Source: an uncultured Mediterraneibacter sp. (GTDB lineage Bacteria > Bacillota > Clostridia > Lachnospirales > Lachnospiraceae). Taken from it: a DNA stretch of 20,105 nucleotides. The first letter of the stretch is position 1, and each line of letters begins with the position of its first letter. The position numbers and the translations under genes are program-made. Of this stretch, positions 5,998 through 14,427 are shown in pieces. The DNA is taken from assembly GCF_934330165.1 (NCBI RefSeq), contig NZ_CAKRGI010000034.1, positions 1 through 20,105 on the forward strand. Reading direction: 5' to 3'. The notes beneath the pieces were generated by a model. The model did no database searches. It was not told the DNA's origin and saw only the letters and a program-made list of their open reading frames with translations.

Positions 5998-6622
5998 TCT
6001 ACAGATTTTTTCGATTTGGTAACATTAGAACGCTCCCCAATTTGGGGAATGCCTCGTTATCGCTTATTCTATCATAAAATCAAGTGATTCTCAATAGCAA
6101 AATTCCTTGAGTTTCTGCAGTTTTATCCACAATGGCTTTCTTTTTCATATATAGTTATTAACAACTTTCAAAAAATGCCCAAAATATAAGGAATCCGAAA
6201 CAAGCACAGTAAAGGTTTCAATTATAAAATCAACAGATCCTATAAAGAGAAAGGTATATTTCTGTTATTACTGACTGGCAAAAGGCATCCGTGGCATACT
6301 ATCGTATGCAAAACTAAAGTCCGGTTCACGACGGGGCTTATTAAAGTGCCTCTAATCCGGAATACTGCCGTTTTTGATTCATTAAAAGCTGGCAGATTGG
6401 TGCTTTAGGAGAAGTTATTCATTTCAATGTGCCTTCAGATGATAAACTCTCCCTTTTCTATCACAAAATATGAAAAATACATTGAAATAATTCTGCTTTC
6501 CAGAAGTGTATCTATAATTTGATATTGATTATACTTGAATAAATCCGGAACAGCAAGTAATATGAAAAATGTAAGTATTCAAAAAGCAAATTTGAAAAAG
6601 AACTTATGAGGGAGAAAAAAGA
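5998..6622. other. 625-bp region without a gene
   Basis: AT-rich and stop-rich in all frames. Visible structure: TCCCCAA/TTGGGGA palindrome at 6034-6048; a single TTATCCACA (DnaA-box consensus) at 6123-6131; GCATAC/GTATGC hairpin at 6294-6309; and a 10-bp perfect inverted repeat ATTTCAATGT/ACATTGAAAT with arms at 6421-6430 and 6479-6488. The promoter of the DUF4230 pair should lie near the right end, but no convincing -35/-10 pair was found; TATAAT occurs at 6513-6518. Confidence 0.4.
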
Positions 6623-7258
6623 ATGAACAATAAAAGTAGAAAAAAGAAAGATGCTGTTCCAAAGATCAGCCCTTTGAAAGTACTCACTTCCATTCCAGGA
6701 TTGATAAAAGGAGTCATAGGAATTATAGTGATCGTGCTGATTGTATTTGTTATAAAAAAAGGATTTTTTGATTCAAAAGGGGGAGAGGTGACGACGATCA
6801 GTCAGTCATCGATTGAAAAAATTTTAGATATCAGTGAATTATCTACACTTGAGTATACGTATAATGCGGTAGCAGCCGGTTATAATGAAGACGGAAAGAC
6901 GCTTCTTTATCATGTGGCATATGAGGGAACTGTGAGTGCGGGAATTGATTTTGATAAACTGAAAGTGAAAGTGAATCCGGACAAAAAGGAAATAAGGATT
7001 ACTGTTCCAGAGGCAAGAATTCTGGGCTGTAGCGTAAATGAAGGATCATTGAAATATATTTTCGAAAAAGATAAATATAATACTGCAACAATTTCTGCTG
7101 ATGCGTACAAAGTCAGCAAAGAAGATCTGAAAAAGAAAGCAAATGAAGAAACTAGGATTACAGAGCTTGCAAAAGAAAATGCGATTTCTGCAATTTCCGG
7201 TCTGATTGAACCATGGGTTAATCAGGTGGATGATAAATATACAGTTATAATTAAGTGA
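6623..7258 (+). CDS. DUF4230-type membrane-anchored protein
   Basis: The 211-residue protein starts after GAGGGAGAAAAAAG. A basic cytoplasmic N-terminus (KSRKKK) precedes one transmembrane helix (about 28-47, KGVIGIIVIVLIVFVIKK), so the rest faces outside. The outer part matches the DUF4230 pattern: helix SSIEKILDISELSTLEYTYNAV, strands LLYHVAYEGTVSAGIDFDKLKV and KEIRITVPEARILG, and a long C-terminal helix KEDLKKKANEETRITELAKE ahead of the last strand. No enzymatic residues are apparent and the family function is unknown. It overlaps nothing but is followed within 11 nt by a paralogue, implying one operon. Confidence 0.8.
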   Translation: MNNKSRKKKDAVPKISPLKVLTSIPGLIKGVIGIIVIVLIVFVIKKGFFDSKGGEVTTISQSSIEKILDISELSTLEYTYNAVAAGYNEDGKTLLYHVAYEGTVSAGIDFDKLKVKVNPDKKEIRITVPEARILGCSVNEGSLKYIFEKDKYNTATISADAYKVSKEDLKKKANEETRITELAKENAISAISGLIEPWVNQVDDKYTVIIK

Positions 7259-7269
7259 GGTGGATACAA

Positions 7270-7872
7270 ATGAAAAAGAAGATCATAAATCTTTCCCTGA
7301 TCGGGATCCTGCTGATCAGTTTGTTAAGTGGATGCGGAAAGTCAGAAGATAAAGAGGAAGCAAAAAGTACAGAGCCGGATATTATGCAGATCCGTTCCAT
7401 CTGTAAACTTGCAACAGTAGAATGTTATTATCATAATGTGGCAAAATCCGAGAAGTCGGCAGGTACGGGAATCTGGCATTTGGGAGAAAAGGACAGGCAA
7501 TTCTGGATTGAATATACCGGAACGGTCAAACTTGGCATTGATATGTCGAAAGTGCAGATGAAAGTAGATAGAACCAATGTAACGGTTACAATTCCTGAAG
7601 CTGAAGTACAACAGGTAGATGTAGATGATGATTCATATAATTCTGACTCTTATATTTTTAGTGAAGACGGGATTAATAAAAATGAGATTACTGCGGAAGA
7701 TGCAACCGGTGCAGTGGAAAATGCCAGAAATGAAATGATAAAAACAGCAGAAAAGAATACAGCACTTCTTGTAAATGCACAGGAGCGGGCAAAAAAGATG
7801 ATTGAGAATTATATCATGCAGCTCGGAGAAACGACAGGAACAGAATATCAGATTACATGGAAATATGAATGA
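7270..7872 (+). CDS. DUF4230-type lipoprotein, paralogue of the preceding gene
   Basis: The start MKKKIINLSLIGILLISL at 7270 has GTGAGGTGG upstream and gives a 200-residue lipoprotein with lipobox LLSGC. The mature part repeats the architecture of its neighbour: IRSICKLATVECYYHNVA, FWIEYTGTVKLGIDMSKVQM, VTVTIPEAEVQQ and a C-terminal helical stretch VNAQERAKKMIENYIMQL. It thus faces outside like its partner but is anchored by lipid rather than by a helix. The two probably arose by duplication and may act together at the membrane. The operon ends at a strong hairpin 43 nt after the stop. Confidence 0.8.
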   Translation: MKKKIINLSLIGILLISLLSGCGKSEDKEEAKSTEPDIMQIRSICKLATVECYYHNVAKSEKSAGTGIWHLGEKDRQFWIEYTGTVKLGIDMSKVQMKVDRTNVTVTIPEAEVQQVDVDDDSYNSDSYIFSEDGINKNEITAEDATGAVENARNEMIKTAEKNTALLVNAQERAKKMIENYIMQLGETTGTEYQITWKYE

Positions 7873-7915
7873 AAATCTGAAAAAACAATCAGTAAAAAAT
7901 AGAAAATATGAAGAT

Positions 7916-7957
7916 AAAAAGGTGACGGAGATCAACAGAGATTTCCGTCACCTTTTT
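7916..7957. terminator. Bidirectional terminator between the DUF4230 pair and the MetE-like gene
   Basis: AAAAAGGTGACGGA and TCCGTCACCTTTTT form a perfect stem (GGTGACGGA 7921-7929 with TCCGTCACC 7944-7952), flanked by an A-run on the left and a T-run on the right, so it works on both strands. It lies between convergent genes. Confidence 0.9.
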
Positions 7958-8020
7958 ACATAAAGTGAATTAAATACATATAAAATAAACAATTTAAATC
8001 ACATGAACCATTACAGGCTT

Positions 8021-9124
8021 TTAAATAAAATCAGCACAGGAAACGAGCAGATCAATCTTTTTCCACTGCGTTTCATCATCAATGCAGTTCCCTTCTTCGA
8101 CAGAAGCAAATCCACACTGTGGGGAGAGGGCGATCTGATCCCCCACGATTTTCTTGGCTTCATTGTAACGGGCTTTCAGTTCATCATGATCTTCAAGAAC
8201 CGGGTTTTTTGTGGAAATAAGTCCGGCAACAAAAACAGCATCTTTATCGCGAAGAACTTTCCATGGTTCAAAAGAACCGGAGCGGGCATCATCATATTCT
8301 ACGAAAAATGCATCATAAGGGATTTCTGCAATGACTGGTGCAACCGAGTCATAGAAACCATGGAACAAAGGATTACCCTTGAAATTTCCTTTGCAGAAAT
8401 GTGTGGCTATGAAGCAGTCTTCCGGTTTGTTCTGCAGAGCTTTTGTAGAGACGGTCTGGAACCAGTTAAGAACCTGTCCCTTTGTATAGCCGAGAGACGC
8501 GACTTTTGCAAGGAAATTATCATCGATCAGGTAAGTCCATGAAGTATCGTCAATCTGGATATAGCGACATCCATGGTCATAAAAATCACGGATAGCATCC
8601 TGATAAGCTTCGGCAACATCATCGATCAGAGCTGTAATATCAGTTCCGTAATAAGGAGTTTCTTTATTTCCGAGCTGAAGAAAATGATCAATAAAGATCA
8701 TATTTGGACCGGAAATGCATTTTTTGGCAATGACACCGTCATATTTTTGTGCAAGAGAATAAAGAAAATCCCATGCACGAAGCTCCGGGTGAACCTTTTC
8801 TTTGTCATAGAAAATCTTTCCGGTAACAGTTCCAAGCTCGATTTCGTTGGAAGTTCCGTTAATTTCTTTTGTAAAATGCAGGGTATCAAAACCATCAAAT
8901 TCCTTCAGCCAGTCAAGATGCCACCATCTGCGACGAAATTCACCGTCCGTAACATATTTCAGACCGTGAGCGACTTCTTTTTCTACCAGTTGTTCGATTG
9001 CGTGATCTTCAATTTGTGTCAGTTGTTCACGGGAAATTTGTCCTTCTTTAAAAATTTTACGTGCCTCTTTGATTTCTTCCGGACGGAGAAAAGATCCTAC
9101 AATGTCATATGTTAAATTTATCAT
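8021..9124 (-). CDS. MetE-like (core cobalamin-independent methionine synthase) methyltransferase, YxjG/YxjH type
   Basis: The 367-residue protein corresponds to the C-terminal catalytic barrel of MetE without the N-terminal half. It opens with YDIVGSFLRP, a typical start, and has DGEFRR (61-66) and QIDD (200-203 region). The zinc/homocysteine ligands align as H242 and C244 (THFCKGN), E276 (FFVEYD) and C337 (SPQCGF). So it should transfer a methyl group to homocysteine or a related thiol to make methionine; the true donor for this subfamily is unsettled. The start has AGGAGG 9 nt upstream. In Bacillus such genes are S-box regulated, but I see no SAM riboswitch in this leader. The gene stands alone between the bidirectional terminator and the divergent dacF region. 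Confidence 0.85.
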   Translation of the reverse strand: MINLTYDIVGSFLRPEEIKEARKIFKEGQISREQLTQIEDHAIEQLVEKEVAHGLKYVTDGEFRRRWWHLDWLKEFDGFDTLHFTKEINGTSNEIELGTVTGKIFYDKEKVHPELRAWDFLYSLAQKYDGVIAKKCISGPNMIFIDHFLQLGNKETPYYGTDITALIDDVAEAYQDAIRDFYDHGCRYIQIDDTSWTYLIDDNFLAKVASLGYTKGQVLNWFQTVSTKALQNKPEDCFIATHFCKGNFKGNPLFHGFYDSVAPVIAEIPYDAFFVEYDDARSGSFEPWKVLRDKDAVFVAGLISTKNPVLEDHDELKARYNEAKKIVGDQIALSPQCGFASVEEGNCIDDETQWKKIDLLVSCADFI

Positions 9125-9200
9125 GCATTTGTACCTCCTGAAATTATACTTTGTGAATTTACATTTAAAAAATTGTGTTGTTTGATATTGTGCCTTTATT

Positions 9201-9228
9201 ATGACAGAAAAAGAAATCTCTGTATAAT
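9201..9228 (+). promoter_or_regulatory. Sigma-A-type promoter, probably for dacF
   Basis: ATGACA at 9201-9206 (5 of 6 consensus positions) and a perfect TATAAT at 9223-9228 with a 16-bp spacer. If used, it gives a leader of about 250 nt before the carboxypeptidase gene. The 362-bp region between the divergent genes (9125-9486) otherwise has no ORF. Confidence 0.5.
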
Positions 9229-9366
9229 ATTTAAAAATACTGGTTTGATATAGCTTGAAACTATTTTGGCACTGCGTAAAATCATCATAAAAAAGAGAAA
9301 TAGAGTGGATTGGAGATAGAGAATATCAGTTGATTTGCCGACAGACGCTGACAGAGGAAGGAGCTG

Positions 9367-9394
9367 TTTCAGACATGGATCCAGGTGTCTGAAA
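9367..9394 (+). repeat. Leader hairpin upstream of dacF
   Basis: TTTCAGACA (9367-9375) and TGTCTGAAA (9386-9394) form a perfect 9-bp stem around a 10-nt loop that itself contains the palindrome TGGATCCA. No T-run follows, so it is not a terminator. It lies in the long leader about 90 nt before the start codon. Confidence 0.6.
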
Positions 9395-9486
9395 TTATCT
9401 GAATGATAAAAACATCGTAGTCAGAAAGAGTTGAAAAAGTAAGAGCCGAGATTTATAATAAAGAAGATTATCGGAGGAACTCTTTT

Positions 9487-10872
9487 ATGATAAATATAAA
9501 AAGATATGGATCGCTCTGTCTTTCAGCCATACTGGCTGCGGCGTTTGTTCTGACCCCGGCAGTAAAGGCATTTGCTGAGGAAGGGGATACAGCGGCAGAC
9601 CGGGAAATCCAGCGGCAGGCCTGTTATGCAGAACCAACGGACTCGAATAAACTGACGAACTGGCCGCAGGGACCGGCAGTTTATGCAGATTCAGCGATCG
9701 TGATGGATATGAACAGTGGTGCAATCTTATATGGAAAGCAGATTGATAAGCAGCATTATCCGGCAAGTATTACAAAGCTTCTGACTACACTTGTTGCATT
9801 GGATCATGCGAAACTGACAGATAAGGTGGAATTTTCACAGGACAGTATTTCTTTCCTGCAATATGGAGACGCTCATATCGGGATGCGTGCGGGAGAAGAA
9901 CTGACGCTGGAAGATTCCTTATATGCCGTATTGCTTGCATCCGCCAATGAAGTATCATACGCAGTTGCGGAGAGTGTTGGAAAAGAGATGGGTGGAGACT
10001 ACAATACTTTTATAGAGGCGATGAATGAAGAGTCGAAAGCACTGGGATGTACCGGTTCGCACTGGACGAATGCAAATGGTCTTCATGATGAACAGCATTA
10101 TACGACAGCTTACGATATGGCACTGATTGGGGCGGCAGTATATCAGAAGGAAGCATTTCGTACGATCTCTCAGACGCTCACGCATCAGATTTCGGCAACC
10201 AATCTGGTGAACGAGGTTAGAACTGTCAATCAGAAGCATAAGATGCTCTGGCCTCAGAATGCAAATTATTATGAGTATTGCAAAGGTGGAAAGACCGGTT
10301 ATACAGATCAGGCGAGAACGACCCTGGTGACGATGGCAGACAATGGAGAGATGCAGCTGGTTGCAGTGGTGCTGTATGATTTTGGATCAGATGCGTATAA
10401 AGATACCCGGGAGATATTTGATTATGGGTTTAATAACTTCTCAAAGGTAATGTTGAAAGATCAGGAAAAAGCAGACGGAGTGAAAGAATATAAGGATGAG
10501 GAAAATGCTTATGTGGTGCTTCCGTCAGATGTGAAATTTTCAGATCTGAAAGCGGAAGTTAAAAGTAAGGACGGTTCTGTTAATGAGGGAACGGTTACAT
10601 ATACCTATGAGGGACAGATCATGGGAAAGGCGGATGTAACGCTGGACAATAAAAAGCTGGCGGAGAAGCCGGCGATAACAAAAGGAACCGACAAGACGGC
10701 AATAACTACAGATACAAAGGAAAAAGAGAGCAGACCGCTGGTACTTATAGCAGTGATCGCAGTAGTTTCAGTGATTGTGGCTGCAGTGGTTCTATGGATA
10801 AAATATAAGCAGACAAGGGGCAGAAAGCACCGGCGGAAAAGACGTCGCAGAAAGAGAAAAAAACTTGACTAG
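9487..10872 (+). CDS. dacF: D-alanyl-D-alanine carboxypeptidase (low-molecular-weight PBP, DacF/PBP5 type)
   Basis: The 461-residue serine peptidase trims the terminal D-Ala from peptidoglycan pentapeptides outside the cell. A signal peptide ends near FAEEG (about residue 30). The S11 motifs are all present: S94-I-T-K97 (catalytic Ser and Lys), S152-A-N154, and K269-T-G271 within CKGGKTGYTDQART. A PBP5-type C-terminal beta domain (about 325-395) follows. Unlike the amphipathic anchor of E. coli PBP5, it ends with a real transmembrane helix (about 414-438) and a very basic cytoplasmic tail (KHRRKRRRRKRKK). The ribosome site is GGAGG about 8 nt before ATG. No terminator follows; the next promoter overlaps its stop codon. 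The symbol is chosen by family; dacA/dacB-like naming is possible. Confidence 0.9.
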   Translation: MINIKRYGSLCLSAILAAAFVLTPAVKAFAEEGDTAADREIQRQACYAEPTDSNKLTNWPQGPAVYADSAIVMDMNSGAILYGKQIDKQHYPASITKLLTTLVALDHAKLTDKVEFSQDSISFLQYGDAHIGMRAGEELTLEDSLYAVLLASANEVSYAVAESVGKEMGGDYNTFIEAMNEESKALGCTGSHWTNANGLHDEQHYTTAYDMALIGAAVYQKEAFRTISQTLTHQISATNLVNEVRTVNQKHKMLWPQNANYYEYCKGGKTGYTDQARTTLVTMADNGEMQLVAVVLYDFGSDAYKDTREIFDYGFNNFSKVMLKDQEKADGVKEYKDEENAYVVLPSDVKFSDLKAEVKSKDGSVNEGTVTYTYEGQIMGKADVTLDNKKLAEKPAITKGTDKTAITTDTKEKESRPLVLIAVIAVVSVIVAAVVLWIKYKQTRGRKHRRKRRRRKRKKLD

Positions 10873-10893
10873 CAGGCAGAATCTCTTTATAAT
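10865..10893 (+). promoter_or_regulatory. Sigma-A promoter of the T-box/ileS operon
   Basis: TTGACT at 10865-10870 and a perfect TATAAT at 10888-10893, spaced by 17 bp. The -35 box lies within the last codons of dacF and touches its TAG stop. Transcription would start near 10900, about 30 nt before stem I of the T-box. Confidence 0.85.
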
Positions 10894-10925
10894 AATTCTG
10901 TATGGAAGACTACAGGTTAAAGCAA

Positions 10926-11222
10926 TGACGGAGAGAGTAGGTTTTATCTGAACATCCCAGCGAGCCGGGGAAGGTGCAAGCCCGGTATCAGTAAGAGATT
11001 TCTGAAGATCACTCCAGAGCAGCAACCCCTGAAACGGCAGCATTTAACAGGCATACCGGTGATTTCGGTGAGACAGATTTCGAGGAGTAAGGGTTGACGT
11101 GAGTTCTGCGTTAAAGAATACCATATGCGGATCGGAGAGGTCCAAGTATGCTGTAACAGGTGGTACAACGAAAGGAATTTCAGACCTTCGTCCTATTACG
11201 GGCGAGGGTCTTTCTTTATTTT
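10926..11222 (+). ncRNA. T-box leader (isoleucine) controlling ileS
   Basis: The leader has the expected T-box parts in order. Stem I is closed by GGAG (10930-10933) with CTCC (11012-11015) and has the AGTA bulge (10936-10939). The specifier is ATC at 11008-11010 in the context GAAGATCACTCC, which reads isoleucine. The T-box sequence AGGTGGTACAACG (about 11158-11170) includes TGGT at 11161-11164 that can pair with the ACCA end of uncharged tRNA-Ile. It ends in an intrinsic terminator. Uncharged tRNA-Ile should stabilise the antiterminator and turn on the downstream genes. The 303-nt length is normal for the class. Confidence 0.92.
11183..11222 (+). terminator. Regulated terminator of the T-box
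   Basis: GACCTTCGTCC pairs with GGGCGAGGGTC (11200-11210) with two G-T pairs, followed by TTTCTTTATTTT. The left arm includes CCTTCGT, which can instead pair with ACGAAAGG right after the T-box motif, giving the antiterminator. Confidence 0.88.
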
Positions 11223-11267
11223 AGAAGATTCCTTTTCCAAAATATATTTTAAGAAAGGATCAAAGCT

Positions 11268-14200
11268 ATGTATAAGAAAGTTTCAACAGACATGAATTTT
11301 GTTGAGCGTGAAAAAGAAGTTGAAAAGTTCTGGGATGATGAACAGATTTTCCAGAAGAGTATGGATGAAAAGGAAGGATGCCCGGATTATATTTTCTATG
11401 ATGGACCTCCGACGGCTAATGGTAAGCCGCATATCGGACATGTTTTAACCCGTGTTATCAAGGACATGATCCCGAGATACCGCACAATGAAGGGCTATAA
11501 AGTTCCGAGAAAGGCAGGATGGGATACCCATGGTCTTCCGGTAGAACTGGAAGTTGAGAAGATGCTCGGACTGGACGGAAAGGATCAGATTGAGAAATAC
11601 GGTCTTGAGCCGTTCATCAGGAAATGTAAAGAAAGTGTATGGAAATACAAAGGAATGTGGGAAGACTTCTCCGGCACAGTAGGATTCTGGGCTGATATGG
11701 AGCATCCATATGTAACATATGACAATAACTTCATCGAGTCCGAGTGGTGGGCTTTGAAGAAGATCTGGGATAAGGGGCTCCTTTACAAAGGATTTAAAAT
11801 CGTTCCTTACTGCCCTCGTTGTGGAACACCTCTTTCTGCACAGGAAGTTGCACAGGGATATAAGGATGTTAAGGAGCGTTCTGCAATCGTTCGCTTTAAA
11901 GTAAAAGATGAGGATGCGTATATTCTTGCATGGACAACAACACCATGGACACTTCCATCCAACCTTGCACTCTGCGTAAATCCGAAAGAGGATTATGCAA
12001 AGGTAAAAGCAGCCGACGGAAGAGTTTATTATATGGCATGTGCATTGCTTGACACTGTTCTTGGAAGACTTGCAGAAGAAGGAAAAGATGCTTACGAAGT
12101 ACTTGCAACGTATAAGGGAACAGAACTGGAGGGCAAAGAATACGAGCCCCTGTACCAGTGTGCGGCAGATGAGGCTGCAAAGCAGCGTAAGAAAGCATTT
12201 TACGTTGTATGTGATGAGTATGTAACTCTGACAGATGGTACAGGAGTTGTTCATATCGCACCGGCATTTGGTGAAGACGATGCCAACGTAGGAAGAAAGT
12301 ATGAGCTTCCATTTGTACAGCTTGTAGATGAAAAAGGTAACATGGCAGAGTCTACACCGTTTGCAGGACTGTTCGTAAAGAAAGCAGACCCGGAAGTATT
12401 AAAAGATCTGGATGCAAGGGGACTTCTCTACGATGCACCGAAGTTTGAACATAGCTATCCTCACTGCTGGAGATGTGATACTCCGCTGATCTATTATGCA
12501 CGTGAGTCTTGGTTCATCAAGATGACAGCAGTTCGTGATGATCTGATCGCAAATAATAATACGATTAACTGGATCCCGGAGAGTATCGGTAAGGGACGTT
12601 TCGGTGACTGGATTGAGAACGTTCAGGACTGGGGAATCAGCCGTAACCGTTACTGGGGAACTCCGCTGAATATCTGGCAGTGTGAGTGCGGATGTATGCA
12701 TTCTGTCGGAAGTATTGAAGAACTGAAATCTATGTCCGATAACTGCCCGGATGATATTGAACTTCACCGTCCATACATTGATGCAGTAACGATCAAATGT
12801 CCGGATTGTGGTAAAGAAATGCACAGAGTACCGGAAGTTATCGACTGCTGGTTCGACAGTGGTTCTATGCCGTTTGCACAGCATCATTATCCGTTTGAAA
12901 ATCAGGAGCTGTTCGAGAAGCAGTTCCCGGCAGATTTCATTTCCGAGGCCGTTGACCAGACAAGAGGATGGTTCTACTCCCTGCTTGCAATCTCAACGCT
13001 GCTGTTCAATAAAGCACCGTATAAGAACGTCATCGTGCTTGGACACGTACAGGATGAGAATGGACAGAAGATGAGTAAGTCCAAAGGAAATGCAGTTGAT
13101 CCGTTTGATGCACTGGAGAAATATGGAGCAGATGCGATCCGCTGGTACTTCTACATCAACAGTGCACCGTGGCTGCCGAACCGTTTCCACGGAAAAGCAG
13201 TGCAGGAAGGACAGCGTAAGTTCATGGGAACTCTGTGGAATACTTATGCATTCTTTGTATTGTACGCAAATATCGACAACTTTGATGCTACAAAGTATAC
13301 ACTGGAATATGATAAACTTCCGGTTATGGATAAATGGATTCTTTCCAAGATGAATACCATGGTAAAAGATGTGGACAACAACCTTGGTAATTACAGAATC
13401 CCGGAGGCAGCACGTGTGCTTCAGGATTTCGTAGATGATTTAAGTAACTGGTATGTAAGAAGAAGCCGCGAGCGTTTCTGGGCAAAGGGAATGGAGCAGG
13501 ATAAGATCAATGCTTACATGACTCTGTATACAGCTCTTGTTACGGTATCAAAGGCAGCAGCTCCGATGATTCCGTTCATGGCAGAGCAGATCTATCAGAA
13601 CCTGGTTCGCAGCATTGACAAGGATGCTCCGGAGAGTATCCACCTGTGTAGTTTTCCGGAAGTTCATGAAGAGCAGATCGACAAAGAGCTTGAGAATAAT
13701 ATGGAACACGTACTTGAGCTTGTAGTAATGGGACGTGCATGCCGTAACGCATCCAATATCAAGAACCGTCAGCCGATCGGTCAGATGTTTGTAAAAGCAG
13801 ACTTTGGGCTTTCTGAATTTTATCAGGAAATCGTAGCAGACGAGCTGAATGTTAAGAATATTAAATTTACAGATGATGTAAGAGACTTTACTTCTTATAG
13901 TTTTAAACCACAGTTGAAGACAGTCGGACCAAAATATGGTAAAATGTTAGGTGGCATCAAAACAGCACTCAATGACATCGATGGAAATGCAGCAATGGAT
14001 GAGCTGAATGCTACCGGTGTACTCAAACTGGATGTAAATGGACAGGAGATCGAACTTTTCAAAGAAGACCTTCTGATTGATACAGCTCAGATTGAAGGAT
14101 ATGAATCTGTCAATGATAATGGAATCACAGTTGTACTGGATACGAATCTTACACCGGAACTTCTGGAAGAAGGATTTGTAAGAGAGATCATCAGCAAGAT

Positions 14201-14423
14201 CCAGACGATGAGAAAAGAAGCTGATTTCGAGGTGATGGATAAGATCCGTGTTACGTATGAAGGCAGCGAAAAAGCAGAAGCTGTTTTTGAAAAGAACAGC
14301 ACCCTGATCGGTGGAGAAGTACTTGCCACAGAAGTTGTAAAGGCAGAGCCTGCAGGCTATGTAAAAGAGTGGAAGATCAACGGCGAAGCAGTTACGATGG
14401 GTGTCGAGAAAAAAGGAGAATAA
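11268..14423 (+). CDS. ileS: Isoleucyl-tRNA synthetase
   Basis: The 1051-residue class I synthetase charges tRNA-Ile with isoleucine in the cytoplasm. The ATP-binding signatures are H55-I-G-H58 in GPPTANGKPHIGHV and K601-M-S-K-S605. Between them is the CP1 editing domain with WTTTPWTLPSN. Cysteine pairs C182/C185 (CPRC) and C400/C403 (CWRC), and a second set C472/C474/C476 with C511/C514, look like zinc knuckles. A C-terminal anticodon-binding domain follows. The wording of the HIGH region (GPPTANGKPHIGHVLTRVIK) and length resemble the eukaryote-like type 2 enzymes, which are naturally less sensitive to mupirocin; this is inference. The ribosome site is AAAGGA, and the T-box leader controls expression. 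Confidence 0.97.
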   Translation: MYKKVSTDMNFVEREKEVEKFWDDEQIFQKSMDEKEGCPDYIFYDGPPTANGKPHIGHVLTRVIKDMIPRYRTMKGYKVPRKAGWDTHGLPVELEVEKMLGLDGKDQIEKYGLEPFIRKCKESVWKYKGMWEDFSGTVGFWADMEHPYVTYDNNFIESEWWALKKIWDKGLLYKGFKIVPYCPRCGTPLSAQEVAQGYKDVKERSAIVRFKVKDEDAYILAWTTTPWTLPSNLALCVNPKEDYAKVKAADGRVYYMACALLDTVLGRLAEEGKDAYEVLATYKGTELEGKEYEPLYQCAADEAAKQRKKAFYVVCDEYVTLTDGTGVVHIAPAFGEDDANVGRKYELPFVQLVDEKGNMAESTPFAGLFVKKADPEVLKDLDARGLLYDAPKFEHSYPHCWRCDTPLIYYARESWFIKMTAVRDDLIANNNTINWIPESIGKGRFGDWIENVQDWGISRNRYWGTPLNIWQCECGCMHSVGSIEELKSMSDNCPDDIELHRPYIDAVTIKCPDCGKEMHRVPEVIDCWFDSGSMPFAQHHYPFENQELFEKQFPADFISEAVDQTRGWFYSLLAISTLLFNKAPYKNVIVLGHVQDENGQKMSKSKGNAVDPFDALEKYGADAIRWYFYINSAPWLPNRFHGKAVQEGQRKFMGTLWNTYAFFVLYANIDNFDATKYTLEYDKLPVMDKWILSKMNTMVKDVDNNLGNYRIPEAARVLQDFVDDLSNWYVRRSRERFWAKGMEQDKINAYMTLYTALVTVSKAAAPMIPFMAEQIYQNLVRSIDKDAPESIHLCSFPEVHEEQIDKELENNMEHVLELVVMGRACRNASNIKNRQPIGQMFVKADFGLSEFYQEIVADELNVKNIKFTDDVRDFTSYSFKPQLKTVGPKYGKMLGGIKTALNDIDGNAAMDELNATGVLKLDVNGQEIELFKEDLLIDTAQIEGYESVNDNGITVVLDTNLTPELLEEGFVREIISKIQTMRKEADFEVMDKIRVTYEGSEKAEAVFEKNSTLIGGEVLATEVVKAEPAGYVKEWKINGEAVTMGVEKKGE

Positions 14424-14427
14424 AAGG

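Noticed and set aside
6123..6131. DnaA box TTATCCACA suggesting an origin
   Set aside because: A single match without a cluster, AT-rich unwinding array or dnaA/dnaN neighbours.
8003..9115. Plus-strand open frames opposite the MetE-like gene
   Set aside because: Both lie antisense to a gene with clear catalytic motifs; no family features or start signals.
9125..9250. SAM (S-box) riboswitch upstream of the MetE-like gene
   Set aside because: The leader is short and lacks the conserved S-box stems; expected from Bacillus homologues but not seen.
11445..12254. Long open frame antisense to ileS
   Set aside because: Lies fully within ileS on the other strand, with no ribosome site and Cys/Leu-rich composition typical of a shadow of the coding strand.
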